The notes below the pieces were generated by a model. That model worked only from the letters and a program-made list of their open reading frames with translations, did not search any database and was not told where the DNA came from. A DNA stretch of 64,000 nucleotides, taken from positions 1 through 64,000 of the forward strand of contig NZ_LDJH01000012.1 in the NCBI RefSeq assembly GCF_001431525.1, given 5' to 3'. How positions within the stretch are numbered: the stretch's first letter is position 1; each line of letters opens with the position of its first letter. A program made the translations under genes and the position numbers. Source of the stretch: Stenotrophomonas koreensis. Its GTDB lineage: Bacteria > Pseudomonadota > Gammaproteobacteria > Xanthomonadales > Xanthomonadaceae. Below are positions 13,586 through 25,333 of the stretch, piece after piece.

Positions 13586-15952
13586 GTGGCCAAACGGATC
13601 AGCGACAACGGCAAGACGACCAGCAAGGCGGGCGCGGCAGCCAGGTCCGGCGGCCCGGCGTTGGCCGCTGGCCTGCAGCGTTTCTGGCGTGACCTGAGCC
13701 TGATCGCCATTGCCCCGGCCCTGCTGTACCTGGTCGCCAGCCTGCTGACCTATTCCCCGGAGGATCCGGGCTGGTCGCGTACCGGCTCGCTGGTCGGGCC
13801 GGTGCACAATGTCGGTGGCCGCTTCGGTGCGTGGACGGCCGATGTGCTGATGCAATTGCTCGGCTATCTGGCCTTCCTGCTGCCGGTGATCCTGGGCGCG
13901 GTGGCGTGGTATGCGCTGTTCGGTGGGCGGCGCAACCAGCCGCGGGCCGAAGGTGAGCTGGAACCGGCCCTGCGCCTGATCGGCCTGGTGGGTTTCATCG
14001 TCGCTGGCGCCGGCTTCCTGCACCTGCGTCTGTTCAGTGGCGACGTCGCCCAGGCCGGCGGCATTCTTGGCCGGCTGGTCAGCAACTCGCTGGCCGCCGC
14101 GTTTGGCCCGTTGGGCAGCAACCTGTTCGTGATCATGCTGCTGCTGGCCTCGATCACCCTGGCCACCGGGCTGAGCTGGCTGGCGGTGATGGAGCGCATC
14201 GGCAAGTGGGTGATGGCGCTGGGGCCGTTGCTTGCGCGTGGCCAGAAGCAGGCGGTCCAGATCCAGCAGGCCCGCGCCGCACGCGAGGAGCGCGAGGTGG
14301 TGCGCAAGGTCGATGCCGAGGTGCGTGCCAAGCGCGAGCCGGTACGGATCGAACCGCCGCCGGCAGCACCGGTGGAAAAAAGCGAGCGCGCCAAGCGCGA
14401 GACCCAGATTCCGATGTTCACCGGGGTGCGCACCGCGGCCACCGGTGATCTGCCCTCGCTGTCGCTGCTGGATGACCCCAAGCCGCAGCCGGCCGGCTAT
14501 GACGCGCAGACGCTGGAAACGCTGTCGCGGCAGATTGAATTCAAGCTCAAGGATTTCCGCATCGAGGCCCAGGTGGTCGGCGCCTATCCGGGCCCGGTGA
14601 TCACCCGCTTCGAGATCGAACCCGCACCGGGGGTGAAGGTCAGCCAGATCTCCTCGCTGGACAAGGACATCGCCCGTGGCCTGTCGGTCAAGTCGGTGCG
14701 CGTGGTGGATGTGATTCCGGGCAAGTCGGTGGTCGGACTGGAAATTCCCAACGTCACCCGCGAGATGATCTTCCTGTCCGAGCTGCTGCGCTCCAAGGAA
14801 TACGACAAGTCGGCCAGCGTGCTGACCCTGGCGCTGGGCAAGGATATCGGCGGCCGCCCGACGGTAGCCGACCTGGCACGCATGCCGCACCTGCTGGTGG
14901 CCGGTACGACCGGTTCGGGTAAATCGGTCGCTGTGAATGCCATGGTGCTGAGCCTGTTGTTCAAGGCCAGCCCGAAAGAGCTGCGCATGCTGATGATCGA
15001 CCCGAAGATGCTCGAGCTCAGCGTCTACGAGGGCATCCCGCACCTGCTGGCGCCGGTGGTCACCGACATGAAGGAGGCCGCCAATGGCCTGCGCTGGTGC
15101 GTGGCCGAGATGGAGCGCCGCTACAAGCTGATGAGCGCGGTCGGCGTGCGCAACCTGGCCGGCTTCAACAAGAAGGTGCGCGAGGCTGCCGAGGCTGGCC
15201 AGCCGTTGATGGACCCGCTGTTCAAGCCCAATCCGGACGCCGGCGAGATGCCGCGCGAGCTGGAGCCGATGCCCTACATCGTGATCTTCATCGACGAATT
15301 TGCCGACATGATGATGATCGTCGGCAAGAAGGTCGAAGAGCTGATCGCCCGGCTGGCGCAGAAGGCGCGTGCGGCCGGCATGCACCTGATCCTGGCCACC
15401 CAGCGTCCGTCGGTGGATGTGATCACCGGCCTGATCAAGGCCAACATCCCGACCCGGATCGGCTTCCAGGTTTCCTCCAAGATCGACTCGCGCACCATTC
15501 TGGACCAGAGCGGCGCCGAGGCCCTGCTGGGCAACGGCGACATGCTGTATCTGCCACCGGGTACCGCCTTGCCCGAGCGTGTGCATGGCGCCTTTGTCAG
15601 TGACGAGGAAGTGCATCGGGTGGTCGAGGACCTGAAGGCCTCCGGCCCGGTGGTCTATGTGGAAGGGGTGCTGGACGAGGTGCAGACGATGGGCGACGGC
15701 ACCATCGTCGGCGCCACCGGCCTGCCGGAAAGTGGCGGCGGTGGTGATGAGTCCGATCCGCTGTATGACGATGCGGTGCGGATCGTCACCGAGACCCGGC
15801 GTGCCTCGATTTCCGGCGTGCAGCGCCGCCTGAAGATTGGTTACAACCGTGCCGCGCGCCTGATCGAGGCGATGGAGGCGGCCGGCATCGTCAGCCCGCC
15901 CGAGCACAATGGTGACCGCAAGGTGATTGCGCCGCCGCCGCCCTCGCATTGA
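13586..15952 (+). CDS. ftsK: DNA translocase FtsK
   Basis: Septal DNA pump that moves chromosome ends and activates XerCD at dif during division. The 788-aa product has about four membrane segments in residues 35-205 and a short charged linker, much shorter than in E. coli FtsK. The motor has Walker A GTTGSGKS (440-447) and [11 protein letters not shown]-terminal winged-helix gamma domain (about 720-785, [18 protein letters not shown]) reads KOPS. It starts at GTG with GAAGGA upstream. lolA follows 72 bp later. Confidence 0.95.
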   Translation: MAKRISDNGKTTSKAGAAARSGGPALAAGLQRFWRDLSLIAIAPALLYLVASLLTYSPEDPGWSRTGSLVGPVHNVGGRFGAWTADVLMQLLGYLAFLLPVILGAVAWYALFGGRRNQPRAEGELEPALRLIGLVGFIVAGAGFLHLRLFSGDVAQAGGILGRLVSNSLAAAFGPLGSNLFVIMLLLASITLATGLSWLAVMERIGKWVMALGPLLARGQKQAVQIQQARAAREEREVVRKVDAEVRAKREPVRIEPPPAAPVEKSERAKRETQIPMFTGVRTAATGDLPSLSLLDDPKPQPAGYDAQTLETLSRQIEFKLKDFRIEAQVVGAYPGPVITRFEIEPAPGVKVSQISSLDKDIARGLSVKSVRVVDVIPGKSVVGLEIPNVTREMIFLSELLRSKEYDKSASVLTLALGKDIGGRPTVADLARMPHLLVAGTTGSGKSVAVNAMVLSLLFKASPKELRMLMIDPKMLELSVYEGIPHLLAPVVTDMKEAANGLRWCVAEMERRYKLMSAVGVRNLAGFNKKVREAAEAGQPLMDPLFKPNPDAGEMPRELEPMPYIVIFIDEFADMMMIVGKKVEELIARLAQKARAAGMHLILATQRPSVDVITGLIKANIPTRIGFQVSSKIDSRTILDQSGAEALLGNGDMLYLPPGTALPERVHGAFVSDEEVHRVVEDLKASGPVVYVEGVLDEVQTMGDGTIVGATGLPESGGGGDESDPLYDDAVRIVTETRRASISGVQRRLKIGYNRAARLIEAMEAAGIVSPPEHNGDRKVIAPPPPSH

Positions 15953-16024
15953 TTGTCGGTTGTGTCGCCACGCATTCAGCTTGTTGCGCACACACTTGAA
16001 CCATCCCACATCACAGGTGTTCCC

Positions 16025-16666
16025 ATGCAGCTGACGATCCGTACGCTTGCCGCTGCTTTTGTGTTGACTGCCACCACGCTGGCCGCGCTGCCGGCCCAGG
16101 CCGGTGGCCGCGATGACCTGAAGCGTTTTACTGCCAACCTGCAGGGTCTGGATGGCCAGTTCAGCCAGCAGGTCACCGACAGCCGCGGGCGTGTCAAGGA
16201 GCGCTCTTCCGGCCGCGTGGCCATCGCCGCTCCGCGCCAGCTGCGCTGGGAATATGTCCGCCCGCATGCGCAGCTGATCATCGCCGATGGTCGTCGGGTG
16301 TGGGCTTACGAGCCGGATCTGGAGCAGGTCACGGTACGTGCGCAGGGTGAGGAAGAGCGCAACAGCCCATTGGCCGCGTTGGTCAACCCGGCGCTGCTGG
16401 AGCGTCAGTACGACCTGAGTGAGGAGGCAGCGCCGCGAGACGGCCTGAACTGGCTTGCGCTCAGCCCGAAGGCCGGCCAGGAGGCCAACTTCGATTACGC
16501 CTCGCTGGGTTTCAATGCCCAGGGGCTGGCGAAGATGGAAATCCTCGACAGCTTGGGCCAGCGCACGCTGATTGAATTCAGCCGTTGGCAGCGCAACCCC
16601 CGTTTTGCCGCTTCCACGTTCAAGTTCACGCCGCCGGCCGGGGTTGATGTGGTTGGCGAGCCCTGA
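16025..16666 (+). CDS. lolA: Outer-membrane lipoprotein carrier protein LolA
   Basis: Periplasmic chaperone that carries lipoproteins from LolCDE to LolB. The 213-aa precursor has a signal peptide cleaved after LAALPAQA (about residue 26). The mature part begins DDLKRFTANLQGLDGQFSQ and contains RQLRWEYVRPHAQLIIADG and VWAYEPDLEQVTV, typical of the LolA barrel. The ftsK-lolA-rarA order is the same as in E. coli. Confidence 0.94.
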   Translation: MQLTIRTLAAAFVLTATTLAALPAQAGGRDDLKRFTANLQGLDGQFSQQVTDSRGRVKERSSGRVAIAAPRQLRWEYVRPHAQLIIADGRRVWAYEPDLEQVTVRAQGEEERNSPLAALVNPALLERQYDLSEEAAPRDGLNWLALSPKAGQEANFDYASLGFNAQGLAKMEILDSLGQRTLIEFSRWQRNPRFAASTFKFTPPAGVDVVGEP

Positions 16667-16729
16667 TCAGGCACGCGTAAACCACGGCATTGCCAGCCTC
16701 TGCGACGGGCCACCGGGTACACTTGCCCG

Positions 16730-18121
16730 GTGGCCCGTTCGCATTCCTCCTTCCCTCAAGACCAACCGGACCTGCTCAGCGGGGCCGGCCATGAGCCGTT
16801 GCGTCCGCTGGCTGAGCGGATGCGCCCGCAGACCCTGGACGAAGTGGTCGGCCAGCAGCGCCTGCTGGCCGCTGATAGTGCCTTGCGCCGTGCGGTGGAG
16901 TCCGGGCGCGTGCACTCGATGATCCTGTGGGGGCCGCCGGGGTGTGGCAAGACCACCCTGGCGCTGCTGCTGGCGCGTTACGCCGATGCCGGGTTCCGCG
17001 CGATCTCCGCCGTACTGTGTGGCCTGCCAGAAGTGCGGCAGGTGCTGGCCGAGGCGGCCAACCGCTTTGCCCAGGGGCAACGGACGGTGCTGTTCGTTGA
17101 CGAGGTGCACCGCTTCAACAAGACCCAGCAGGATGCCTTTCTGCCGCATATCGAGCGCGGCACGATCATCTTTGTCGGTGCGACCACCGAAAACCCGTCC
17201 TTTGAACTCAACTCGGCGCTGCTTTCGCGTTGCCGCGTGCATGTGCTGGAGGCGGTGTCGCCGGAGGACGTGGTGGTGGCCTTGAACCGGGCGCTGCAGG
17301 ACAGCACCCGCGGCTTGGGGGATATGCACATCCAGGTCGAGCCGGCGCTGTTGCTGGAAATTGCGCGGGCGGCCGATGGTGATGTGCGTCGTGCCCTGAC
17401 CCTGCTGGAAATTGCTGCCGAACTGGCGGTGGGCGAGGGTGGGCAGATCACCGAGGCGACCCTGCTGCAGGTACTGGCCGACCGTACGCGCCGGTTCGAC
17501 AAAAGTGGCGAGCAGTTCTATGACCAGATCTCGGCATTGCACAAATCCGTGCGCAGCTCCAATCCGGATGGGGCGATCTACTGGTTGGCGCGGATGCTCG
17601 ATGGCGGCTGCGATCCCTCGTATCTGCTGCGCCGGATGACGATCATGGCGGTGGAGGATATCGGCCTGGCCGATCCGCGCGCGCTGGAGATGGCGCTCAA
17701 CGTCTGGAATGCATTTGAGCGGATAGGTCCGCCTGAAGCCCATATCGCGCTGTCCAATCTGGCCATCTATCTGGCCAGCACGGCCAAGTCCAATGCCAGT
17801 TACATCGCCCTGAAGGCGGCGCGGGCGGACGTGCAGGCGCATGGCAGCCTGCCGGTGCCGATGCACCTGCGCAATGCGCCGACCAAGCTGATGGGCCAGC
17901 TCGGCTATGGTGCCGGCTACCAGTACGACCACGATGTTGCCGGCGGGGTGGCGTTGGAACAGACCGCCCTGCCCGATGCGCTGGACGAGAAGATCTATTA
18001 CCAGCCGGTGGCGCGCGGGATGGAAATCAAGCTCAAGGAAAAACTCGACCGCCTGCGCGAGCAGCGCCTGCAGGCCCGCCAGCATCAGGCGGCACAGGAC
18101 GGGAAACCACGGGGGCAATGA
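16730..18121 (+). CDS. rarA: Replication-associated recombination protein A (RarA/MgsA)
   Basis: AAA+ ATPase of the WRNIP1/Mgs1 family that works at stalled replication forks. The 463-aa product starts at GTG. Walker A GPPGCGKT is at residues 68-75 and Walker B is LFVDEVHRFNK. Sensor 1 is ATTENPSFELNSALLSR, and the C-terminal oligomerisation region contains DGGCDPSYLLRRM. The stop overlaps the crcB start (ATGA). Confidence 0.95.
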   Translation: MARSHSSFPQDQPDLLSGAGHEPLRPLAERMRPQTLDEVVGQQRLLAADSALRRAVESGRVHSMILWGPPGCGKTTLALLLARYADAGFRAISAVLCGLPEVRQVLAEAANRFAQGQRTVLFVDEVHRFNKTQQDAFLPHIERGTIIFVGATTENPSFELNSALLSRCRVHVLEAVSPEDVVVALNRALQDSTRGLGDMHIQVEPALLLEIARAADGDVRRALTLLEIAAELAVGEGGQITEATLLQVLADRTRRFDKSGEQFYDQISALHKSVRSSNPDGAIYWLARMLDGGCDPSYLLRRMTIMAVEDIGLADPRALEMALNVWNAFERIGPPEAHIALSNLAIYLASTAKSNASYIALKAARADVQAHGSLPVPMHLRNAPTKLMGQLGYGAGYQYDHDVAGGVALEQTALPDALDEKIYYQPVARGMEIKLKEKLDRLREQRLQARQHQAAQDGKPRGQ

Positions 18122-18525
18122 TGCCGGTCGGTTCTCCAGGGGCAGGCATCACCCTGCTGTGGGTCATGCTCGGTGGCGCGCTCGGTGCCGGCCTGCGCTG
18201 GTGGGTGGGAGCCGCGCTGCTGCGCCAGCTGCAGGCGGGATTCCCCTGGGCCACGTTGACGGTGAACATTGCCGGTGCGCTGGCGGCCGGCTATTTATTG
18301 GTGCGGCTGCAGGGCCATCCCCAGGCGACGCTGCTGCGTGCGCTGCTGGTGGTTGGCTTTCTGGGTGGTTTGACCACCTTTTCCAGCCTGATGGTGGAGC
18401 TGTTGCTGCTTGCACGCCACGCCCGCCCAGGCCTGGCCGTGCTGTATCTGGCCGTCAGTATTGCCGGTGGTCTGTCCGCGGTGTGGGTCGGGGCGCGCCT
18501 GGCCGAGGCCAGCCTGCGCGGGTGA
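18118..18525 (+). CDS. crcB: Fluoride channel CrcB/Fluc
   Basis: Small dual-topology membrane protein (135 aa, four predicted helices) that exports fluoride. The motifs GGALGAGLRWW and TVNIAGALAAGYL carry the conserved Asn, and GFLGGLTTFSSLM carries the Phe-Ser-Ser filter region. It overlaps the end of rarA by 4 bp, so it is probably translated from the rarA mRNA. No fluoride riboswitch precedes it. A GGCCCGG/CCGGGCC hairpin (18534-18554) sits between it and the convergent neighbour. Confidence 0.93.
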   Translation: MMPVGSPGAGITLLWVMLGGALGAGLRWWVGAALLRQLQAGFPWATLTVNIAGALAAGYLLVRLQGHPQATLLRALLVVGFLGGLTTFSSLMVELLLLARHARPGLAVLYLAVSIAGGLSAVWVGARLAEASLRG

Positions 18526-18542
18526 GGCTGCCTGGCCCGGGA

Positions 18543-18875
18543 TCAGACCGGGCCGAACAGGTGCAGTGCCTGCTCGTGGCTGATCGTGTAGGGCGGGCGG
18601 ACATGCAGCCAAACCTGCTGCGGGTCCACATCCGGGTGGACACCGAGGTGGCTGAGCACCGCATCGGTCGGGTCCAGTCCCCAGACGGTATCGGCCGACT
18701 GGGGAGCTGCCAACTGTGCGCGCACGCGCTCCAGCTGTGTCTCGTCGATCAGGAAGGTATGCTCGGCCAGCCCCTGGAAGGCGGCCAGGATATCCAGCGG
18801 GTTGTCACTGTCGCGGTCGCTGATCAGGGTGACGGCCTGATGCCGCGTCGGGGAGTAGCTGTACAGCCTTGCCAT
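18543..18875 (-). CDS. Conserved small protein of unknown function
   Basis: A 110-aa soluble protein starting MARLYSYSPTRHQAV. It is acidic, without signal peptide, membrane segment or known motif; the centre contains DETQLERVRAQLAAP and the end is aromatic and His-containing (VWLHVRPPYTISHEQAL). I do not recognise the family. It lies 102 bp downstream of dxs on the same strand and may be co-transcribed with it. Codon use looks like that of its neighbours. Confidence 0.65.
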   Translation of the reverse strand: MARLYSYSPTRHQAVTLISDRDSDNPLDILAAFQGLAEHTFLIDETQLERVRAQLAAPQSADTVWGLDPTDAVLSHLGVHPDVDPQQVWLHVRPPYTISHEQALHLFGPV

Positions 18876-18977
18876 GCGGGTCGTTTCCTTGTGTTGCAAG
18901 CCATGCCCTGCCTCTGTCGGCACAGGGCGCCTGTTCCTGGTTGCTGCCCGCTTCCGCCCGGAAGGCAGGCGTGTCGA

Positions 18978-20885
18978 TCACCCCAGTGCGCTGAGTGCAG
19001 GCACAGTGGCCAGTTCCGGCCAGCGCTTGAGGATGGCGTTGCGGATGCCGGCGGCGTCGATGCCGGCCTCGGCCAGCAGGTCCTCGCGGCTGGCGTGGTG
19101 CTGGTAGGCATCGGGCAGGCCCAGGTGCAGTACCGGGCGCAGCACGCCTTCGGCATTGAGCAGCTCGGCCACCGCCGAGCCGGCGCCGCCGGCCACCACG
19201 TTGTCCTCCACGGTGACGAAGCCCTCGTGGCTGGCGGCCAGCTCCAGCACCATGGCGCGGTCCAGCGGCTTGATGAAGCGCATGTTGACCACGCTCAGGC
19301 CCAGTTCGCGGCCGATGGTTTCCGCTGCCGGCACACAGGCGCCGAAGGCGAGGATGGCCAGCTTGCGGCCGCTCACGCGCAGCTGCGCCTTGCCGATCTC
19401 CAGCGTCGACAGATCGGTGCCGGCAGCCACGCCGGTACCCGAACCGCGCGGATAGCGCACCGCGGCCGGACCCTTGAATTCCAGACCGGTGGAGAGCATC
19501 TGGCGGCACTCGGCCTCGTCGGCCGGGGCCATCACCACCATGTTGGGCACGCAGCGCAGGTAGCTCAGGTCCAGGTTGCCGGCGTGGGTGGCGCCGTCCG
19601 GACCGACCACGCCGGCACGGTCGATGGCAAACAGCACATCCAGGTTCTGGGTCGCCACGTCGTGTACGAGCTGGTCATAGGCGCGCTGCAGGAAGGTGGA
19701 GTAGATCGCCACCACCGGTTTGGCGCCCTGGGTAGCCATGCCGGCTGCCAGGGTCACGGCATGCTGCTCGGCAATGGCGACATCGAAATAGCGGCTGGGA
19801 TATTCCTTGGAAAAACGCACCAGACCCGAGCCCTCGCGCATGGCCGGGGTGATGCCCATCAACAGCGGCTCGGCGGCGGCGGCATCGCACAGCCAGTCGC
19901 TGAAGACATCGGTGTAGGTCGGTTTTTTCGGTGCGGACTTGGCCGGCAGGCCCTTGGACGGATCAAACGGCCCCACGGCGTGGTAGCCGATCTGGTCGCC
20001 TTCGGCCGGCTCGTAGCCCTTGCCCTTGGTGGTCATGATGTGCAGCAGCTGCGGGCCCTTGGCATCCTTCAGGCGCTTGAGCGTGGACAGCAGCAGGGGC
20101 AGGTCGTGACCATCGATCGGGCCGGTGTAATGGAAACCCATCTGCTCAAACGCGGTGGAGGGCACGAACATGCCTTTCCACTGTTCTTCCCAGCGTTTGA
20201 CAAAGCGGGCCGGGGGGCTGCTGCGCTTGTCACCGAGGATCTTCTTGCCGCCCTCGCGCAGCGCATTGAAGGTGCGGCTGGCGGTGGCGCGGCCGAGCAT
20301 CTTGGTCAGCCCGCCGACGGCTTCGGAGATGGACATGTTGTTGTCGTTGAGGATGACCAGCACGCTGGGCTCCTCATCCATGCCGCCGGCATGGGCCAGC
20401 GCCTCGAAGGCCATCCCGGCAGTCATCGCGCCATCGCCGATCACCGCCACCGCCTTGCGGCTGTCGCCACGGGCCTGGTTGGCAATGGCCATGCCCAGCG
20501 CGGCGGAGATCGAGGTGGAGGAATGACCGACGCCAAAGGTGTCGTATTCACTTTCCTCGCGCTTCGGGAACGGTGCCACGCCGTGCTTCTGCTTGACGGT
20601 GTGGATGCTGTCGCGGCGGCCGGTGAGGATCTTGTGCGGATAGGTCTGGTGGCCGACATCCCACACCAGCTGGTCCACCGGGGTGTTGTACAGGTAGTGC
20701 AGCGCCACGGTCAGTTCGATCACGCCCAGGCCGGCAGCAAAATGGCCACCACTCCTGCCTACCGATTCGATCAGGTAGGCCCGCAGTTCTTCGGCCACGC
20801 CAACCAGCTCGTCTTCAGCGAAGCGGCGCAGGTCATGGGGCGTCTGGATGCGCGAAAGGCGCGGATAGCGGGTCGAATCGATCAT
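18978..20885 (-). CDS. dxs: 1-deoxy-D-xylulose-5-phosphate synthase
   Basis: Thiamine-diphosphate enzyme that joins pyruvate and glyceraldehyde 3-phosphate, the first step of the MEP isoprenoid pathway. The 635-aa product is of normal length. [20 protein letters not shown] opens the enzyme, and the TPP motif runs from [13 protein letters not shown] to [11 protein letters not shown]. The transketolase-like C-terminal half has the catalytic region [16 protein letters not shown]. The ATG at 20885 gives the conserved [16 protein letters not shown] start. A HNH gene precedes it by 104 bp. Confidence 0.96.
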   Translation of the reverse strand: MIDSTRYPRLSRIQTPHDLRRFAEDELVGVAEELRAYLIESVGRSGGHFAAGLGVIELTVALHYLYNTPVDQLVWDVGHQTYPHKILTGRRDSIHTVKQKHGVAPFPKREESEYDTFGVGHSSTSISAALGMAIANQARGDSRKAVAVIGDGAMTAGMAFEALAHAGGMDEEPSVLVILNDNNMSISEAVGGLTKMLGRATASRTFNALREGGKKILGDKRSSPPARFVKRWEEQWKGMFVPSTAFEQMGFHYTGPIDGHDLPLLLSTLKRLKDAKGPQLLHIMTTKGKGYEPAEGDQIGYHAVGPFDPSKGLPAKSAPKKPTYTDVFSDWLCDAAAAEPLLMGITPAMREGSGLVRFSKEYPSRYFDVAIAEQHAVTLAAGMATQGAKPVVAIYSTFLQRAYDQLVHDVATQNLDVLFAIDRAGVVGPDGATHAGNLDLSYLRCVPNMVVMAPADEAECRQMLSTGLEFKGPAAVRYPRGSGTGVAAGTDLSTLEIGKAQLRVSGRKLAILAFGACVPAAETIGRELGLSVVNMRFIKPLDRAMVLELAASHEGFVTVEDNVVAGGAGSAVAELLNAEGVLRPVLHLGLPDAYQHHASREDLLAEAGIDAAGIRNAILKRWPELATVPALSALG

Positions 20886-20989
20886 CTGTCTGCAGGCTCT
20901 ATATCAACGGCTATTGTCACCGTGGCAGCCGGGAGCAGCAAGCAGTCGATCATGAATGCTGTGTTCGCTGCAGTGGGTTGTTGCGCGGC

Positions 20990-21640
20990 TCAGCCGCTAT
21001 GGCGGCTGTTGCGCGGAAGCTGGGCGGCGAGGAAGGCCATCTGGTCGGCAAGGATATGCCGGTTGGACAGGATCATGTGCTCCACCCAGCTCGGGCTGTA
21101 GGGCACGGCCAGCAGGGGCATGCGTGCCTGGGCAGGGGTGCGTGCGGCTTTGCGGGCATTGCAGTGGGTGCAGGCGCTGACCACGTTTTCCCAGCAGTCC
21201 AGGCCGCCGTGCGAAAGCGGAATGACGTGATCGCGGGTGAGCTGGCTGCGCGAAAATTGCTCGCCGCAGTACAGGCACAGGAACTGGTCGCGGGCGAACA
21301 GCGCGCTGTTGCTCAGGTGTGGGGTCGGGTTGATGGCGCGGGTGCGTGCATGGCCACGCGCGGCGATGATCGGATGCAGGTCCAGATGGCTGCGCAGGCC
21401 GCTCAGGCGGCTGGTGCCACCGTGGATGCGCAGGCAGGGCTCGCCCAGGGTCCAGGCCACGGCACCGCGGCTGTACAGGCAGGCAGCCTGCTGCCAGGAA
21501 ATCCATTCCAGCACCCGTCCCTGCGCATCCAGGGCAAGCAGGCGCACGGGCGAGGCGGGGGCCGACAGGGGAATGCACGGGTCTGCCGCTGGTACTGCAG
21601 CGGTGTCGATCAGACCCAGCGGGGAGGTGTCTGTCTCCAT
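20990..21640 (-). CDS. HNH endonuclease family protein
   Basis: A 216-aa protein with a C-terminal HNH module: FLCLYCGEQF gives the first CxxC, RDHVIPLSHGG the His core, ENVVSACTHCN the Asn and second CxxC. The N-terminal 100 residues form a separate domain of unknown role. Such stand-alone HNH proteins are widespread in Proteobacteria and mostly uncharacterised. There is no toxin/antitoxin or restriction partner nearby. It precedes dxs on the same strand. Confidence 0.85.
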   Translation of the reverse strand: METDTSPLGLIDTAAVPAADPCIPLSAPASPVRLLALDAQGRVLEWISWQQAACLYSRGAVAWTLGEPCLRIHGGTSRLSGLRSHLDLHPIIAARGHARTRAINPTPHLSNSALFARDQFLCLYCGEQFSRSQLTRDHVIPLSHGGLDCWENVVSACTHCNARKAARTPAQARMPLLAVPYSPSWVEHMILSNRHILADQMAFLAAQLPRNSRHSG

Positions 21641-21703
21641 CGCCTGTCAGCTTATACCTGCACTGATGACCGTCTGTCGACAGTGGCAGACGGCGCTGGC
21701 CTG

Positions 21704-21739
21704 AAAAACGACAAGGCGGCTTGCGGCCGCCTTGTCGTT
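21704..21739 (-). terminator. Terminator after the acyl-CoA dehydrogenase gene
   Basis: A 13-bp perfect stem (21708-21720 with 21726-21738) and 5-nt loop, followed on the minus strand by GTCGTTTTT. It lies 23 bp beyond the dehydrogenase stop and so separates that gene from the HNH-dxs unit. Confidence 0.88.
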
Positions 21740-21761
21740 GTTTGCCGGAAGGATCTGCCGG

Positions 21762-23552
<1,791 letters not shown>

Positions 23553-23621
23553 GGCGTCATGCCTCGTGCAAAAAAGTGGCGCACTGGGATGCAGTGCTCG
23601 GTGGAGGAGGGTGGAGCGTGC

Positions 23622-24092
23622 TCAGCGCAGCACGCCACTCAGCCCGGGGGCCGGGTGCAGCGAGCTGCGGAAGGTGATCGGGTACTCACGCGAGCGGCCA
23701 TCCACGGGCGAGGCCTGTAGTTTGCCGCTGAGCTGATAGGGCAGGGCGCGTGCATCGGCCAGTGCCCCGGCTGCCAGCAGACGGCCTGTGGCAGTGGGCT
23801 GTACGCCGATGGGGTGGATGTCAGCCGATTCGGCGCCAACATTCAGATCCGGTTCGCTGCGCAGTCTGGCCAGGACCTCATCGCCACTGCGCAATTCCAG
23901 CTCCAGGCCTTCAAAGCGCATGGCCATGCTGCTGAAATTCTGCAGGCGCAGGTCCACCTGCCATTGGCCATCGGCCTGCACGCTGAGCTGGGCTACGCTG
24001 ACCTGTGGCGGAGAAACGCGTTTCACCGGCCCGGTCGAGCAGGCGGTCAGTAGGCTGGCAGCCAGGGCCAGTGGGAATAAGCGTGCGCGCAT
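23622..24092 (-). CDS. Putative lipoprotein with LEA14-like domain
   Basis: A 156-aa lipoprotein precursor. The signal peptide ends in a lipobox with Cys18 (SLLTAC). The mature part has one predicted all-beta domain with VDLRLQNFSSMAMRFEGLELELR, similar to the LEA14/WHy desiccation-protein fold in pattern. The role in bacteria is not known. Upstream in-frame sequence is not included because the lipobox fixes the start. It lies just past the tRNA-Phe gene and its terminator. Confidence 0.75.
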   Translation of the reverse strand: MRARLFPLALAASLLTACSTGPVKRVSPPQVSVAQLSVQADGQWQVDLRLQNFSSMAMRFEGLELELRSGDEVLARLRSEPDLNVGAESADIHPIGVQPTATGRLLAAGALADARALPYQLSGKLQASPVDGRSREYPITFRSSLHPAPGLSGVLR

Positions 24093-24224
24093 TGCTGCTC
24101 CGTGCTGACTTAACCACCCAAGCATACTACTGCGTATGGGCTGTCGGTAGTCGGGTGCATACCTGGGCCAGCGCCATTGTGCAGGAATCGTCGCAAGGCC
24201 TGCATACGGGCAGGCGGCAGGCAC

Positions 24225-24249
24225 AAAAAAACCCGCCGGATGCGGGTTT
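24225..24249 (-). terminator. Terminator of the first tRNA-Phe gene
   Basis: Eight-bp stem (24229-24236 with 24242-24249), 5-nt loop and a run of seven Ts on the minus strand, starting 6 bp beyond the tRNA 3' end. Confidence 0.9.
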
Positions 24250-24255
24250 GATGAT

Positions 24256-24331
24256 TGGTGGCCGAGGACGGAATCGAACCGCCGACACGGGGATTTTCAA
24301 TCCCCTGCTCTACCAACTGAGCTACTCGGCC
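24256..24331 (-). tRNA. tRNA-Phe (GAA)
   Basis: A 76-nt cloverleaf with encoded CCA. The acceptor stem GGCCGAG/CTCGGCC is perfect, and the anticodon arm GGGGA-TTGAAAA-TCCCC gives anticodon GAA. The D arm and TTCGATT T-loop are regular. An identical copy lies at 25189-25264. Confidence 0.97.
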
Positions 24332-24363
24332 AACAGATCGCTGCATTTCGCTGCGATGTGAAG

Positions 24364-24392
24364 ATAATACCCAGCCGCTTTGGCGGGCGCAA
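24364..24392 (-). promoter_or_regulatory. Promoter of the first tRNA-Phe gene
   Basis: On the minus strand TTGCGC (24387-24392) and TATTAT (24364-24369) are spaced by exactly 17 bp. The start point would be about 25 bases before the mature tRNA 5' end. Confidence 0.75.
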
Positions 24393-24755
24393 GTGTTTTG
24401 TGAAGAGATTTCACGGCGTTGCTGCTTGATTGTATTCGGCAGCCTTCATATTACGTAATGCGATTTTGCAATCCTTTTTCTGATAGGGGCTATGGTCACG
24501 GCCCTCTGGCTGCCCTGGCGCTGCCGTGTCAGGTTGCATGGGGTTCTGCCCGCAAGGCTGTCTGGCCGGTCGCTTCGGCAGTTGTGTCGGATTTGCCAGT
24601 TGCACTGTCTGTCGGGTAATGCAGTGCCCGCGTCATCCGTAGCGGGCAGAAGAAGGGTCGGGGCTTTCCGGTGTCCGGGCGTGGTGAGGGCTGCGAGTGG
24701 AGTGTTGACGTGCCAGTGGCAGGTGTTGCCGGGTGCGGCGTGGGGTCCGGGCAAC
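24393..24755. other. 363-bp stretch without a supported gene
   Basis: The stretch between the first tRNA-Phe promoter and the tRNA-Ala terminator holds no reading frame I would defend; frames crossing it run into the tRNA-Ala gene. The first ~90 bases are more AT-rich than the surroundings and include a short palindrome around TTACGTAA. I see no recognisable small RNA or attachment site. Confidence 0.5.
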
Positions 24756-24786
24756 AAAAAGGGCCCGGAGAGGATCCGGGCCCTTT
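24756..24786 (-). terminator. Terminator of the tRNA-Ala gene
   Basis: Twelve-bp stem (24758-24769 with 24775-24786), 5-nt loop and a T run on the minus strand, directly after the tRNA CCA end. Confidence 0.92.
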
Positions 24787-24790
24787 GGTT

Positions 24791-24866
<76 letters not shown>

Positions 24867-24879
24867 ATCGTGCCCGCTG

Positions 24880-24909
24880 ATTCTACTCCCGTGCCGGTGC
24901 GCAAGCCAA
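24880..24909 (-). promoter_or_regulatory. Promoter of the tRNA-Ala gene
   Basis: On the minus strand TTGGCT (24904-24909) and TAGAAT (24880-24885) are spaced by 18 bp, with the expected start only a few bases before the tRNA. The 250 bases further out, up to 25159, show no gene. Confidence 0.6.
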
Positions 24910-25159
24910 GATGGTCATGGCGGGATTGTGCAAGTGGGGCTGGAGCCGGCCCGCCGATGACCTGCAGCTGTCGGAATGGTGCGGTTGATGCGAGCAGGCT
25001 GGTTTCTGCTCTGCAGCTCAACTCCCGGTGGCGCAATGGCAGTGGCTGTCCGGCGATCAGGGAAGTGGGCTGGTCGTCGTGAGGTACCAGTGGCAGCCCT
25101 CGCTGCGGGAGCGGCAGGCTGTTGAATAATGCTGCTGTTCCGGCGCTGATTGCAGGTAC

Positions 25160-25186
25160 AAAAAAAGCGCCTGCAAGGGCGCTTTT
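25160..25186 (-). terminator. Terminator of the second tRNA-Phe gene
   Basis: Nine-bp stem (25163-25171 with 25178-25186) and T run on the minus strand, 2 bp after the tRNA CCA end. The sequence differs from the terminator of the first copy. Confidence 0.9.
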
Positions 25187-25188
25187 GA

Positions 25189-25264
25189 TGGTGGCCGAGG
25201 ACGGAATCGAACCGCCGACACGGGGATTTTCAATCCCCTGCTCTACCAACTGAGCTACTCGGCC
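25189..25264 (-). tRNA. tRNA-Phe (GAA), second copy
   Basis: Identical over 76 bases to the copy at 24256-24331, including CCA. Promoter and terminator differ, so only the tRNA body is shared. Confidence 0.97.
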
Positions 25265-25294
25265 AATGCACTTGGCGTGTTGCCAAGGACGCGA

Positions 25295-25323
25295 ATCATA
25301 CGCAGGCTTTTAACATTTGGCAA
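25295..25323 (-). promoter_or_regulatory. Promoter of the second tRNA-Phe gene
   Basis: On the minus strand TTGCCA (25318-25323) and TATGAT (25295-25300) are spaced by exactly 17 bp. It begins 11 bp beyond the rnd stop codon. Confidence 0.75.
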
Positions 25324-25333
25324 GCCCTGTTCT

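Noticed and set aside
13577..16267. An 896-codon frame antisense to ftsK, and a similar 800-codon frame antisense to amiB-mutL (35007-37409).
   Set aside because: Both are mirror frames of highly conserved genes and have no recognisable domain or proper start site.
17907..21101. A 1064-codon open frame on the plus strand over rarA, crcB and antisense to dxs.
   Set aside because: It crosses four real genes in wrong frames and shows no domain. Long stop-free frames are common at this GC content.
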